In this document: positions 1 to 8,453 of the stretch, one piece after another
How the letters are laid out: each line of letters begins with the position of its first letter
How positions within the stretch are numbered: position 1 is the first letter of the stretch
Source of the DNA: Elusimicrobiota bacterium
Lineage (GTDB): Bacteria > Elusimicrobiota > Elusimicrobia > FEN-1173
Length of the DNA: 64,000 nt
Assembly: GCA_016788905.1 (NCBI GenBank)
Contig: JAEURZ010000002.1
Location: 1 to 64,000, forward strand
Reading direction: 5' to 3'
Position numbers and translations under genes: made by a program
Notes under the pieces: model-generated
The model's input: only the letters and a program-made list of their open reading frames with translations
What the model was told of the DNA's origin: nothing
Databases searched by the model: none

Positions 1-480
1 CCAGGAAGAGTTTCGAAATAAGCTTCAGGCGGGATATGAAAAACCGACTTACGATGAAGCGAAGAAACGACTGCTGACGATCCGGGCAGAGCTGAAAATT
101 GTCAATTTGTCAGCGGTAACGAGTTTGGACGAGGGGTTTGAAGAAACGTTGACGCTCCATCGGTTGGGGATGTTCGAGGAACTTGGAGTCAGTTTAAAAA
201 TCACGAATATCGTGGAGAATATTAACGGGCTTCTTGAGCGACGAACGGCACGGGTGACCCGGTGGAGAACGAGCAACCAGCGGCAGCGATGGGTGGCGAC
301 CGCTTTACTGGAAATCGAACCTCGCCTAAGGACCACCAGAGGCCATAGGCATTTACCCGCCATCAGGAGGGCAATGCGGATGGCTAGATTAAATATTCAG
401 GATGCACGGGTAAAACAAGCAGCGTGAAAACCGTGGCCAATTTCAACTAAAAAAAAGATTGCGCCTCCCCCTGGGAGGGG
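1..480 (+). mobile_element. Right part of an IS256-type insertion sequence
   Basis: The window opens inside an insertion sequence. Its transposase reading frame ends at 427 and about 50 bases of non-coding end sequence follow. The opposite-strand glycosyltransferase homology stops abruptly near 481-487, so the element boundary is placed at about 480; the terminal inverted repeat cannot be confirmed because the left end lies outside the window. The boundary is an inference from where the interrupted gene loses family resemblance. Confidence 0.65.
2..427 (+). CDS. IS256/mutator-family transposase, C-terminal fragment
   Basis: This is the last 141 residues of a DDE transposase, with its start beyond the left edge of the window. 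The C-terminal domain is recognisable by the segment SLDEGFEETLTLHRLG, by the TNIVENIN stretch (the N-x-x-E that carries the catalytic glutamate in this family), by RTARVTRWRT, and by the ending in which RQRWVA and LEIEPRLR are typical of mutator-type transposases. The enzyme would cut and rejoin its own element ends. No frameshift or stop is seen in the visible part, so the copy may be intact. It lies head-on against the glycosyltransferase remnant on the other strand, which it appears to have truncated. Confidence 0.88.
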   Translation, partial: QEEFRNKLQAGYEKPTYDEAKKRLLTIRAELKIVNLSAVTSLDEGFEETLTLHRLGMFEELGVSLKITNIVENINGLLERRTARVTRWRTSNQRQRWVATALLEIEPRLRTTRGHRHLPAIRRAMRMARLNIQDARVKQAA

Positions 481-1043
481 TGTGGGTTCAATATCCACCC
501 CGTGATGAACAACCCTGTAGATATGGGCTAATTTCGAATAGTCGCGTTTTTGATATTCACTGATGGCGGTGTAATAAACAGGGGGATGCCCCTGGCGAGG
601 GTCTCGACTTTTCAAAACACAATCCAGTCCGCTGTTTTGGGCTTCGACGTGCAACGTCATAACGATGGGAAGGGGTGGATAAAACGTCCCGTCATAGACA
701 TGTTCCATCCATTCATGCATATGAACAATGTCCACATCTCCCTTCATGCAACGTTCCAGAGTTTTCCTGAGATGGTGGTCCTTCCGTCTGGCCCCCCCCG
801 AATGTCCGCCTGGCAATAATCACCAAAACCCCGATCCACCGTTGTGTATTTTTCTCCAGTAACGTGCGAATCTGACGAACAAGCCACAATGGATCGGACC
901 CCCCGCGAGACCAGTCCTTTATCGATGTTGTAGATAACCGTTTCAATGGGGGAATAGCCTTGATTGGTCCCAATAGGCTTATTCAATGTTCCCACATGCA
1001 ATACGGTCAATTGATGACGCACTGCTTTTGTTTTCATCTTCAT
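481..1043 (-). pseudogene. Family 4-like glycosyltransferase remnant, frameshifted and truncated by the IS
   Basis: The first part, read from 1043, begins MKMKTKAVRHQ and contains HVGTLNKPIGTNQGYSPIE and VIYNIDKGL, typical of the N-terminal Rossmann domain of GT-B glycosyltransferases that build cell-surface glycans. The frame is lost at a run of eight G on the minus strand (792-799 on plus). Homology resumes in another frame with GDVDIVHMHEW, PIVMTLHVEA and YYTAISEYQK, and ends at RVVHHGVDIE near 487. One extra G, or two fewer, would restore the frame. The whole C-terminal donor-sugar-binding domain is missing where the insertion sequence begins. The gene is therefore doubly broken; the G-run shift alone could also be a sequencing error or a phase-variable tract. 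Confidence 0.8.
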
Positions 1044-1371
1044 TTTGTCTGTTTCGGGGAACGCTTTTGAAAAAGCGCGAGGGCCCTATAAACTATTGCC
1101 TGAAAAGAAACTGGGAAATCACTTGGGTGAAGTTTTGAGGTAGATATACATGCACCCTACCATATGCAGGACCAAATAAATCAAGAAGATGTTTTTGAAA
1201 GGGGCCGCGCGCGGAATTTACGCTGTGGCCAGGGGTCGGCAACACCCTTCCCCTAGAACCTTTCTCCCTAAAGGAAAAAACGTATTCCAGGAACTCCTTT
1301 ACCGGATTATTCTTGTCGGATCAGAACCGTGCCGCCAAACGGAATCGGTCTCCGGGGGGGGATACCCCCCG
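1044..1371. other. Gene-free stretch of 328 bases
   Basis: No convincing gene is seen. There is a small inverted repeat, CGCTTTT-GA-AAAAGCG at 1062-1077, just upstream of the glycosyltransferase remnant. A G-run/C-run hairpin (1355-1370) sits directly after the SDR stop codon on the minus strand but has no T tract. A 70-codon plus-strand frame at 1189-1401 has no recognisable family and looks accidental. Confidence 0.5.
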
Positions 1372-3042
1372 CTACCAGGTGACGGGAAAATAGTCTTTTA
1401 AGAATTGGCCGGAAAAATGGGTTCCGGTAAGGATGCCGTTAAAAAAGGGGTCACAGACGCGGGCCGCGCCATCAACAATGTCCAAGGGAGGCTGAAAGTC
1501 GTGGACCTCTTGCTTTCGGCTGGATAACGCGGCCGGGTCTTCATCGGTCACCCAGCCCGTATCAACAGAATTCATAAAAATGCCGCACTTGACCAAATCC
1601 TTGGCGGACGTATGCGTCAGCATGTTGAGGGCGGCTTTCGCCATGTTGGTGTGGGGGTGTCGATCTGTTTTCACGTAACGGTCGAATTTCCCTTCCATGG
1701 CCGAGACGTTCACGATGTGCTTTTGCCCAGTGTTGTCCCGTTTCATGAGGTGGGTCAGTTTGTTACAGAGGACAAAGGGTGCGATGGCGTTGACCAGTTG
1801 AATTTCGATGAGTTCCGCCGTCGGGATTTCCCCGAGTTTTTGGCGCCAGGTATTGGTTTTTCTCAAATCCACCTGCTGTAAATCCGAATCCAACTGCCCA
1901 TCGGGAAATATTTCTTCCGGTTTAAGGGAAGCATCGTGGGTATAGGGAATTTGGGACAGTTGAGCGGAAGACGATAATCCCAGCCCATGGGCGGGCTGTT
2001 GCCAAGGGAGGGACCTGAGCGCCTTTTCCGTTTGAGAATGGAGGGGAAGTCCCAATCCCAATTTACATTCTTCAAAAGAAGAAAGAACCGATTGAAGGGC
2101 CGGGGACAATTCGTTGTGTCTGTAATTCTCCCGCGCGATGAGGTGCGCGTAATACCCGGGAGGACGACGGACGGTTTGGGCGGCGTTGTTGATCAGGATG
2201 TCCAAACGGCTAAACTGTTTCTCGATGTGAGTACAAAACAGTTCCACGCTGGGTGTATGGCGAAGGTCGAGCCCGTAAATATGGAGCCTATTTTTCCACT
2301 GTCCAAAATCAGCTTCCTGGGAAAACCGCAAGGCCGAATCCATGGGAAACCGGGTGGTGGCGATAACTTCGGCGCCGGAACGAAGGAGTTTCAATGTGGA
2401 CTGGTAGCCAATTTTAACACGTGACCCGGTGATCAGGGCCGTCCGCCCTTTCAAAGAAGTGGTCTGAAACCTTTTTGAATAGTTCAGTTCGGCGCAGGAG
2501 GGACACAGGGAATCGTAGAAAAAATGGAGCCGTTTGAAATCGATTTTACAGACATAACAGGAGCGCCCATTGATAAGGTTGGTGTATTCCCCAGGGGACT
2601 GCCCCATCCGGGTCGGGATTTCCTGGGGCGCGGCAAATACTTTGTTCGTCCGTGCCGCGCGAATACCCGTGGCGGCCCGGGCCGCGCGCTCGTAAGTGTC
2701 GATGTTTTGCTTTTCAAGAACATGACGGAGATTTTTTCTCAAGCGATAAACGGTCTTATCCGGATGGGATAGCTTTCCAGTTACGGTAAGAAGAGCCTGC
2801 CGTTGCTCCTTAGGCACCTGAATAAATTCCTCATGGCTGGCCAGGAGTCCCTCAAGCAGGGCAATACATCCCTGGATTTCATCGTGGGTGTAGTGAGGCG
2901 CCGCTATTTTCTTCTGAGTCGTCAATTGAATACCATCCACCGAAAGAATGAACTGAGCAAACTCTGCTGGACCAAAAACTTTAGCCAAAATAACTGTGGG
3001 ACAACATTTTTTACAGCGGACGATCCCCACACCCGAAGACAA
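1372..3042 (-). CDS. Large SDR-family protein with N-terminal zinc-ribbon region
   Basis: This 556-residue protein has a C-terminal short-chain dehydrogenase/reductase fold. The NAD(P)-binding motif TGSRVKIG is at about 205-212, INNAAQT at 284-290, and the serine of NVSAMEG at 447. The usual YxxxK reads TNMAK (465-469), so the catalytic lysine is present but the tyrosine is not. The N-terminal 190 residues are extra; two CxxC pairs (C162/C165 and C180/C183) look like a zinc ribbon. Normal SDRs are about 250 residues. Between the NNAA motif and the serine there is a long insertion, also unlike classical SDRs. The start is unsure: a TTG at 3042 sits almost on top of a GGGAGGG, and a GTG at 3030 is the alternative. 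The substrate is unknown. It stands alone between the glycosyltransferase remnant and tRNA-His. Confidence 0.8.
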   Translation of the reverse strand: MSSGVGIVRCKKCCPTVILAKVFGPAEFAQFILSVDGIQLTTQKKIAAPHYTHDEIQGCIALLEGLLASHEEFIQVPKEQRQALLTVTGKLSHPDKTVYRLRKNLRHVLEKQNIDTYERAARAATGIRAARTNKVFAAPQEIPTRMGQSPGEYTNLINGRSCYVCKIDFKRLHFFYDSLCPSCAELNYSKRFQTTSLKGRTALITGSRVKIGYQSTLKLLRSGAEVIATTRFPMDSALRFSQEADFGQWKNRLHIYGLDLRHTPSVELFCTHIEKQFSRLDILINNAAQTVRRPPGYYAHLIARENYRHNELSPALQSVLSSFEECKLGLGLPLHSQTEKALRSLPWQQPAHGLGLSSSAQLSQIPYTHDASLKPEEIFPDGQLDSDLQQVDLRKTNTWRQKLGEIPTAELIEIQLVNAIAPFVLCNKLTHLMKRDNTGQKHIVNVSAMEGKFDRYVKTDRHPHTNMAKAALNMLTHTSAKDLVKCGIFMNSVDTGWVTDEDPAALSSRKQEVHDFQPPLDIVDGAARVCDPFFNGILTGTHFSGQFLKDYFPVTW

Positions 3043-3123
3043 GCCCTCCCTAAACGGTTAGAACCTCCCAAAGCCCCCAAGAATTAAGGGGAATGGGAGG
3101 TTCTATACGTGAAGAACTCAAAT

Positions 3124-3200
3124 TGGGGTGAGTAACGGGATTTGAACCCGCGGCCTTCCGGGCCACAGCCGGACGCTCTAACCGCTGAGCTATACCCACC
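3124..3200 (-). tRNA. tRNA-His (anticodon GUG)
   Basis: On the minus strand the sequence folds as a full cloverleaf. The acceptor stem includes an encoded G at position -1 opposite C73, the identity feature of histidine tRNA. The D arm is GCUC/GAGC, the anticodon stem UCCGG/CCGGA encloses the loop CUGUGGC with anticodon GUG, and the T arm is GCGGG-UUCAAAU-CCCGU. The terminal CCA is encoded (3124-3126). A partial copy of the 5' half and its upstream flank lies about 190 bases further upstream. Confidence 0.97.
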
Positions 3201-3311
3201 GTAAATTCGTTTCGTTTGTCGGGTCCACTCTTGTTCCTGCGGACGCTCCCTTCCGGCGCACTCAAATCAGACGATGCGCCTCCAGGCCGGGGCCCTCACC
3301 ATCTCGGGCCC

Positions 3312-3373
3312 GTGGCCAAACTCGCCGAAGTTCGCAAATGGCCATTCAAGGCCATTTGACTTCGGCTGGCCAC
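3312..3373. repeat. 62-nt long imperfect hairpin (REP-like palindrome)
   Basis: Three nested arm pairs are visible: GTGGCCA (3312-3318) with TGGCCAC (3367-3373), GCCGAAGT (3324-3331) with ACTTCGGC (3359-3366), and AAATGGCC (3336-3343) with GGCCATTT (3350-3357), around the loop ATTCAA. Only short unpaired stretches interrupt the left arm. It abuts the truncated tRNA-His copy, as if a palindromic element had been inserted in or fused to it. It has no T tract, so it does not look like a simple terminator. Confidence 0.9.
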
Positions 3374-3418
3374 CCGCTGAGCTATACCCACCGTAAATTT
3401 ATCTCGTTTGTCGGGTCC
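3374..3418 (-). repeat. Partial duplication of tRNA-His 5' half and its upstream flank
   Basis: These 45 bases nearly repeat 3182-3226, which cover the first 19 bases of tRNA-His plus 26 bases upstream. Only a five-base patch in the flank differs (CGTTT against TATCT on the plus strand). The copy stops within the D arm and runs straight into the 62-nt hairpin, so it is not a functional tRNA. It marks a past duplication or recombination at the tRNA gene. Confidence 0.88.
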
Positions 3419-3455
3419 CCATTGCATGGGAAAAACCAGATCTTGATAGAAAGAG

Positions 3456-3461
3456 ATTATA
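3456..3461 (-). promoter_or_regulatory. Candidate -10 box upstream of the tRNA-His region
   Basis: A perfect TATAAT on the minus strand lies upstream of both the truncated copy and the intact tRNA-His. No good -35 hexamer is found 16 to 18 bases upstream. If used, the transcript would carry the truncated copy and the hairpin ahead of the tRNA. Confidence 0.3.
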
Positions 3462-3488
3462 CAACACCGTCGAGAAGAATGGGAGGGG

Positions 3489-4607
3489 TTAAACGATCCA
3501 GGGTTTGGCCGCGGCGAGGGCAAAATCTTTTGACGGAATAATCAAACCTCGCTCGGCCCGATACCACACATAAAAAACGGCCCCCGCCTCTTTAAGAAGC
3601 CCCGCCACGGGAACCGCGAACACCAACCCCCACACTCCGCCCAGTTGAGCACCACACATCAAGGCAAAAACAACGGTAACAGGGTTTAAATTGACCGCCC
3701 GTTTCATGATGAGAGGTTGAAGAACCCAACTATCAATGTAATGGATGAGCACGAATAACCCAACCACGCGTAGGGGTTCCCCGAAAGTTCCAAATTGGAA
3801 AATGGCGGCGAGGATCGCCACCGCCCCTCCCAATATCGGTCCAAAATACGGGATCATGTTGGCCGCACCCGTGGTAATCCCAATCAACGCGGCGTAATGG
3901 ATTTCCATCATTTGAAGACCTAAAACGGTGAGTGCCCCAACAAGAAAGGCTTCCACGATCACGCCCCGCGCGTATCGACCAAATACCTCGCCAAATTTAT
4001 TGATCAGGCTCAAAAACCGTTCCACCCAGGCCCCCGGACAGGCGTCCAACGCCATCTGGGCCCCCCGCGATCCTCCTCGGAGAAAAAAGAAAGCGATAAA
4101 CGGGGCCAAAAGGAGATTGACCACTAATCCTAAAACAGACGTCACCACCGCTGATGAATGCCAGAAATTGGTTTGAACCCAGGACATCGCGTCCGTGATG
4201 GCCTGTTCAAGTATTTTTGTTTTTTGAAAATAGGGCCACTCGAATTCCAGAGAGGTTTGAACTTTTCGCATGGCTTGCTCTGCCTGATCCATATACTTGG
4301 GCCATTGGGCGTGCAAATCCGGCAAATCTTGCCAGAGAACCACAAGGCCCCAGTAGGTAAACACTGTGGTGGTTCCCAGAAGAGCAGCAAAAAGAACCAC
4401 AACCGCTTTTTCCCGACGCACACCCCGGGTTTCAAGAAACGAGACCAGCGGGTTAAGAAGGTAGGCCAAAACCGCGGCCAAAACAAATGGAGTGATCACG
4501 GCTCGGACCGCATAAAAGAACCAGCACAGAGCCCCTAAGAGAAGCAACACAACAGTCCCCGATACGGGAAAAGAAGGTCTAGCCACCTTTGACGGAAACG
4601 GGGTCAT
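3489..4607 (-). CDS. AI-2E/PerM-family membrane transporter
   Basis: This 372-residue inner-membrane protein has the layout of the AI-2E exporter family: a paired hydrophobic N-terminus (about 17-75), a soluble stretch rich in charged residues (about 90-145), and a dense run of membrane segments to the end. The family block NMIPYFGPILGG and the later LQPLIMKRAVNLNP and GVWGLVFAVPVAG are clear. Members export small molecules or ions; the substrate here cannot be read from sequence. Its start overlaps the stop of the upstream cyclic-nucleotide-domain gene by ATGA (4604-4607), so the two are translated together. The stop is followed by the tRNA-His region. Confidence 0.9.
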   Translation of the reverse strand: MTPFPSKVARPSFPVSGTVVLLLLGALCWFFYAVRAVITPFVLAAVLAYLLNPLVSFLETRGVRREKAVVVLFAALLGTTTVFTYWGLVVLWQDLPDLHAQWPKYMDQAEQAMRKVQTSLEFEWPYFQKTKILEQAITDAMSWVQTNFWHSSAVVTSVLGLVVNLLLAPFIAFFFLRGGSRGAQMALDACPGAWVERFLSLINKFGEVFGRYARGVIVEAFLVGALTVLGLQMMEIHYAALIGITTGAANMIPYFGPILGGAVAILAAIFQFGTFGEPLRVVGLFVLIHYIDSWVLQPLIMKRAVNLNPVTVVFALMCGAQLGGVWGLVFAVPVAGLLKEAGAVFYVWYRAERGLIIPSKDFALAAAKPWIV

Positions 4608-5209
4608 TGGACCGGATGGTCCGGGGAGAGGGGCTGACGCGGCAACCGGCGTTCTCGCCGAAGTCGAGCGCTAAGGAGACGAGCGAGCGCGTGCAAAATC
4701 AATGCCGCCGCTCGAGGGGATTGAGCTCGCAGAATATCAAAGTGGTCTTTGTACATGACATGAAGGCGGGTCGTTTCGAGGGCCCGGCACGTGGCCGACC
4801 GGGGGAGTTCATCCAAAAGGACCATCTCACCAAAAAAATCGCCCGGCCCAAACTTGGCCACTGGCTCGGGAACCTCCGAGGTGGGATCGCGACGAAGAAC
4901 TTCCACACTTCCCTCGGCCACGATAAAAAAGGCCCGGCCCAAATGCCCTTCCTGAAAAACCACATCCCCAGGCGCGTATGTTTTTTCCATCATCCGGTTG
5001 ACCAGGCGCGCCAAATCCCACCGACCCAGATCTTTGAAAAGGATAATGTTGCGAAAAAAATGGATTTTTTGCCTGTGGACCGGATCTCCTAAAAATAACT
5101 CCACCGAAGCGCGAAGCCGGGCCCCCAGACGGCCCACCAATGTTCCGCGACGGGGGGCCGGAGAGACCCCGCGTCCCATCTCTGTTCGTTCAGCGTCAGT
5201 TCCCGTCAT
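4604..5209 (-). CDS. Cyclic nucleotide-binding domain protein without DNA-binding domain
   Basis: The 201-residue product contains one cNMP-binding beta-barrel (about 50-165). The phosphate-binding cassette reads FGEMVLLDELPRSAT, keeping FGE (126-128) and the arginine of PRSA (136-139) that hold the cyclic nucleotide phosphate in this family. No helix-turn-helix follows; the tail is a short basic helix, so this is not a CRP-type regulator. The start ATG at 5209 is preferred because a longer frame would run through the upstream gene; it follows GAGGATAAAAAGG and overlaps the upstream stop by 14 bases. It is coupled to the AI-2E-type transporter downstream, suggesting a sensory role for a membrane partner, which is inference. 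Confidence 0.82.
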   Translation of the reverse strand: MTGTDAERTEMGRGVSPAPRRGTLVGRLGARLRASVELFLGDPVHRQKIHFFRNIILFKDLGRWDLARLVNRMMEKTYAPGDVVFQEGHLGRAFFIVAEGSVEVLRRDPTSEVPEPVAKFGPGDFFGEMVLLDELPRSATCRALETTRLHVMYKDHFDILRAQSPRAAALILHALARLLSARLRRERRLPRQPLSPDHPVQ

Positions 5210-5528
5210 CCTTTTTATCCTCTTCTTCAAAAGAGGGGGAATCTTTTTTTCGGCGATGACGGAAGAATTGGAACAGGTTATACAAGAGGCCCGCGCCAAC
5301 CACCGTTTTTTTGCCCATGGCGCCCGCGATTCCGAGCGCCACTTGCCCCAGGGATCCCGCCATTTCGCCCAGCTGGCCGATCTGGTCTCCGGTACGTTCC
5401 ACCACACGTTCGACGGAACGAGCCGCTCGCTTTAATTGAAGAAGGACCACCACCAACGCCACCGTCCCCACCACAATGGAGAGAACGACCACGGTCAACA
5501 GGATTGCGATATAGAGTTCAAGAGACAT
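5196..5528 (-). CDS. Small DUF948-like membrane-anchored protein
   Basis: The 110-residue product has one long hydrophobic N-terminal helix (about 5-30), then an amphipathic region (AARSVERVVERTGDQIGQL) and a charged tail. This resembles the general-stress YtxH/DUF948 type of membrane-anchored coiled-coil protein, whose biochemical role is not established. A good ribosome site, GAGG five bases before ATG, supports the start. It heads the two-gene run with the cNMP-domain protein and the transporter. Confidence 0.65.
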   Translation of the reverse strand: MSLELYIAILLTVVVLSIVVGTVALVVVLLQLKRAARSVERVVERTGDQIGQLGEMAGSLGQVALGIAGAMGKKTVVGAGLLYNLFQFFRHRRKKDSPSFEEEDKKDDGN

Positions 5529-5596
5529 GGGATCCTCGCTTTAGTATTGTTGAGATGCGATAAAATTTCAAGGAGAAGTCGAAAAGAACTCTTCTC

Positions 5597-6511
5597 TTAT
5601 TTGTCGAAAGATCGGGTTCCCTTTACAGAAAACTGATCCGAGAGGTCGTCGTCTTGAATACGAACCCGGACTCGCGTTTCCCGGGGAGCTCTTCGGATGG
5701 TGGGGTCTTCATCCAGAGCGAACGCCTGGCGGTAAGCATGATTCAAGATGGGCCCCACCAACCCCGCCAGAGCGGCAATGACGATAGATTCTCCCACATG
5801 ATGAAAAAGAGTGGAACCCTTGGACAGTTTACTGAAGAGGAGATAGCCCCCACAAACAATGAGGAAATTGAACCCATGCAAAAAAAAGAGACCAATCCGA
5901 ATTTCTCGGGACAAATATTTACTACGTTCAAAAGGTTTAATAAACCCCTCCCCCTCATGAAGCGCCACAAAGGGCCCGAAGGAGTAAGGGATCGCTACCG
6001 CCGCCCCGCCGAGAGCCATCAGGGCCAAGAGGATCCAACCGGATGAAACAGAGAACGGCTCCGTCATTGTTTGGCTGAGCGGTTTCACCCCTTCCGGAAA
6101 AAAATGAACAAACCCCTCAACCAACAGATAAGCCCCACCCCACGAAATGGCCACGAGACTAATAATAGAAAACGTTACGGAAAAAAAATGACGAAGACTC
6201 AACAGATCGCCCAAGCTGGGTTTACCCCCATCTTGTGCTTGAGACGCCGCATGAGCCGAAACCACAAAGGGCCAAAGGAAGAGAAAAACCCCTTCCACCA
6301 AACGTTCCGAGAGGGTCGGTGAACCGTTTGGGGCCAGGAAACCCATCAGATAGTGGTGAACGACCCCCATCAATAATCCAATGGTTCCCCAAAGGAAATA
6401 ATGGGAAAAAAAGGCACCGAACCCAAATCCCATGGCGTCCTGCATCGACAGCAGTCGAAAATGTGTCTTGTCTTTGGGTGGAATTCCTGGGGAGCCGGAA
6501 GAAACCGTCAC
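5597..6511 (-). CDS. Polytopic membrane protein of unknown family
   Basis: I do not recognise this 304-residue protein. It has about six hydrophobic segments (about 28-58, 70-88, 108-132, 158-182, 205-225 and 236-260), with a soluble, charged C-terminus. It starts with GTG overlapping the purB stop as GTGA, so it is the last gene of the nucleotide operon by arrangement. The N-terminal 25 residues are polar, with no signal peptide before the first membrane segment. A transporter or envelope role is possible but not shown. Confidence 0.6.
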   Translation of the reverse strand: MTVSSGSPGIPPKDKTHFRLLSMQDAMGFGFGAFFSHYFLWGTIGLLMGVVHHYLMGFLAPNGSPTLSERLVEGVFLFLWPFVVSAHAASQAQDGGKPSLGDLLSLRHFFSVTFSIISLVAISWGGAYLLVEGFVHFFPEGVKPLSQTMTEPFSVSSGWILLALMALGGAAVAIPYSFGPFVALHEGEGFIKPFERSKYLSREIRIGLFFLHGFNFLIVCGGYLLFSKLSKGSTLFHHVGESIVIAALAGLVGPILNHAYRQAFALDEDPTIRRAPRETRVRVRIQDDDLSDQFSVKGTRSFDK

Positions 6512-7797
6512 GCCAGGGCCCGCCGAAGAACGGCAGGTGTGTTGCGGTGGAATGGCTCCAAATTAAAACAGTCGCCCAGTTCCCGGGAAGTTAACCGCTC
6601 TGAAACCCGCTCGTCGGCCTCCACAGCGGAACGAAACGGAGTTCCCTGGGTCCAGGCCCGTAACGCGTGGCCCTGCACAATTTCGTAGGCTTCTTGCTTA
6701 GGAAGTCCCTTCCGCGTGAGAGCAACCACCACCCGCTGGGAACACACGATTTCAGCGGTCTTGGACATGTTGGCTTTCATCCGATCCGGATAGACCTGTA
6801 ACCCTTGAAGGACGCCCGTGAAACGATGAAGCATGTAATCCAATGTTACGGCCGCGTCCGGCAAAATGACACGTTCCACTGATGAATGGGAAATGTCCCG
6901 CTCATGCCAGAGCGCAATATTTTCAAGCGCGGGGGTAACATAGGAACGTAAAAGTCGGGCCAATCCGCACATGTTTTCAGAAGCCACCGGGTTCCGTTTG
7001 TGCGGCATTGCGCTCGAACCCTTTTGGCCTTTGGAGAATGGTTCTTCGACTTCCAACACCTCCGTCCGTTGGAGATGACGGATCTCTGTTGAGATTCGTT
7101 CCAGGGCCGATCCCACGAGCGCGATCGTTTGGATAAAAACAGCGTGGCGGTCCCGGGGAATCACTTGCGTGGAAGCGGGTTCTGGGGAAAGGCCCAAGCG
7201 GCGACACACCGTCGCCTCCACCGAAGGATTCAGATGCGCGAAATTTCCCATGGCCCCCGACAACTGGCCAAAGGCCACCTCCCCTCGGGCGGCGGACAAG
7301 CGACGAAGATTCCGTTTCAATTCCGTGTACCAACCGGCCACCTTAAAACCGAACGTGATCGGTTCCCCATGGACCCCATGGCTTCGTCCCATGAGCGGGG
7401 TGGTCGCGTGCGCGCGCGCCAACCGTTTCACCGGGACCATGAGCTTTCGCAGCCCTTCACTGAGGAGATCAATGGATTTCGTCATCTGGACAGCCAACGC
7501 GGTGTCCAACACATCCGATGACGTGAGACCGCGGTGCAGAACTTTGGCCGCCGGCCCTGCCCTTTCTTCAATTTGGGTGAGGAAAGCGATCACATCGTGC
7601 TTCGTGGTCGCCTCGATTTCAAGAATTCGTTGGACATCCACGCGAGCTTTTCGGCGCAAGATCCGAACCGCCCGCTTGTCTTCCGCCGTCTGACAATAGG
7701 CCTCCGCGGCCAACAGCTCAATTTCCAAAATGGCTTTCCACCGGTATTCGTCTGTCCAAAGTGCCGCCATTTCGGGTCGCGTGTAACGGGGAATCAT
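6508..7797 (-). CDS. purB: Adenylosuccinate lyase
   Basis: This fumarase-superfamily enzyme splits SAICAR and adenylosuccinate, releasing fumarate, in two steps of purine synthesis. The 429-residue length is normal. The signature SSAMPHKRNP (261-270) forms the flexible catalytic loop, GRSHGVHGEP (137-146) carries the catalytic histidine, and LTSSDVLDTA and TKHDVIAF are the other conserved blocks. It overlaps purN by ATGA (7794-7797) and is followed by the membrane protein at 5597-6511. Its place at the end of a pyrimidine plus purine operon is unusual but all nine genes read the same way. Confidence 0.97.
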   Translation of the reverse strand: MIPRYTRPEMAALWTDEYRWKAILEIELLAAEAYCQTAEDKRAVRILRRKARVDVQRILEIEATTKHDVIAFLTQIEERAGPAAKVLHRGLTSSDVLDTALAVQMTKSIDLLSEGLRKLMVPVKRLARAHATTPLMGRSHGVHGEPITFGFKVAGWYTELKRNLRRLSAARGEVAFGQLSGAMGNFAHLNPSVEATVCRRLGLSPEPASTQVIPRDRHAVFIQTIALVGSALERISTEIRHLQRTEVLEVEEPFSKGQKGSSAMPHKRNPVASENMCGLARLLRSYVTPALENIALWHERDISHSSVERVILPDAAVTLDYMLHRFTGVLQGLQVYPDRMKANMSKTAEIVCSQRVVVALTRKGLPKQEAYEIVQGHALRAWTQGTPFRSAVEADERVSERLTSRELGDCFNLEPFHRNTPAVLRRALA

Positions 7798-8396
7798 GCG
7801 TTCTCCTTTTTCAAACCACGAATAAAATCTCGGACCGCTTCCGGATAAAGACGATGTTCCTCCACCAAGACCCGCGCGGCCAATGTGGCCGGCGTGTCCC
7901 CGGAAAGAACAGGCACCCGGGACTGTGCCAAGAGGGGGCCATGGTCAAATTCCTCGTCCACCAGGTGAACCGTGCATCCGGACTCTTCTTCCCGGGAAGA
8001 CAAAACAGCCTCATGCACACGCGTTCCATACATCCCCTTGCCCCCAAATTTGGGTAAGAGCGAGGGATGAATGTTCAGGATTCGGCCAGGGAAATGATGA
8101 ATAAAATTGGGCTCTACTTTCAGGAGAAATCCCGCCAAGCAGACCACGTCAACCCCACGTTTCTTCAACTCTTCCGCCAGCCGCTCAAAATACGTTGTTC
8201 TGTCGGAGAAATGTTTGGGTTCTAAAACGAATGATTCGATCCCCGCCCGCGCCGCCCGATCCAACGCACCCACCCCGGGTTTATTCGAAATTAAAAGATG
8301 AATTCGCGTGTCCGGAATATCGCCTTCGCCACACGCCCGCGCCAAAGCTTCGAAATTCGAACCACCACCTGAAACAAGAACCCCGAGACCCGTCAC
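7794..8396 (-). CDS. purN: Phosphoribosylglycinamide formyltransferase (GART)
   Basis: PurN transfers a formyl group from 10-formyltetrahydrofolate to GAR, the third step of purine synthesis. The 200-residue product shows the N-terminal loop LVSGGGSNFEAL, the catalytic N108-x-H110 in LNIHPSLLP, and the conserved DEEFDHGP block. The start is a GTG at 8396, supported by GGAG five bases upstream; no in-frame ATG fits. It lies 57 bases after purM, the widest gap inside this operon. The formyl donor can be made by FolD, encoded elsewhere in the window. Confidence 0.96.
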   Translation of the reverse strand: MTGLGVLVSGGGSNFEALARACGEGDIPDTRIHLLISNKPGVGALDRAARAGIESFVLEPKHFSDRTTYFERLAEELKKRGVDVVCLAGFLLKVEPNFIHHFPGRILNIHPSLLPKFGGKGMYGTRVHEAVLSSREEESGCTVHLVDEEFDHGPLLAQSRVPVLSGDTPATLAARVLVEEHRLYPEAVRDFIRGLKKENA

Positions 8397-8453
8397 TTCA
8401 TCTCCATCGCAATAGCATCGAGAATTTCGGACAACCGAATGATCCGCCTCTCT

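Noticed and set aside
1354-1370. G-run/C-run hairpin as terminator of the SDR gene
   Set aside because: No T tract follows on the transcribed strand and the loop is only three bases.
1189-1401. 70-codon plus-strand frame overlapping the end of the SDR gene
   Set aside because: No family resemblance, no ribosome site, and it crosses the G/C hairpin after the SDR stop.
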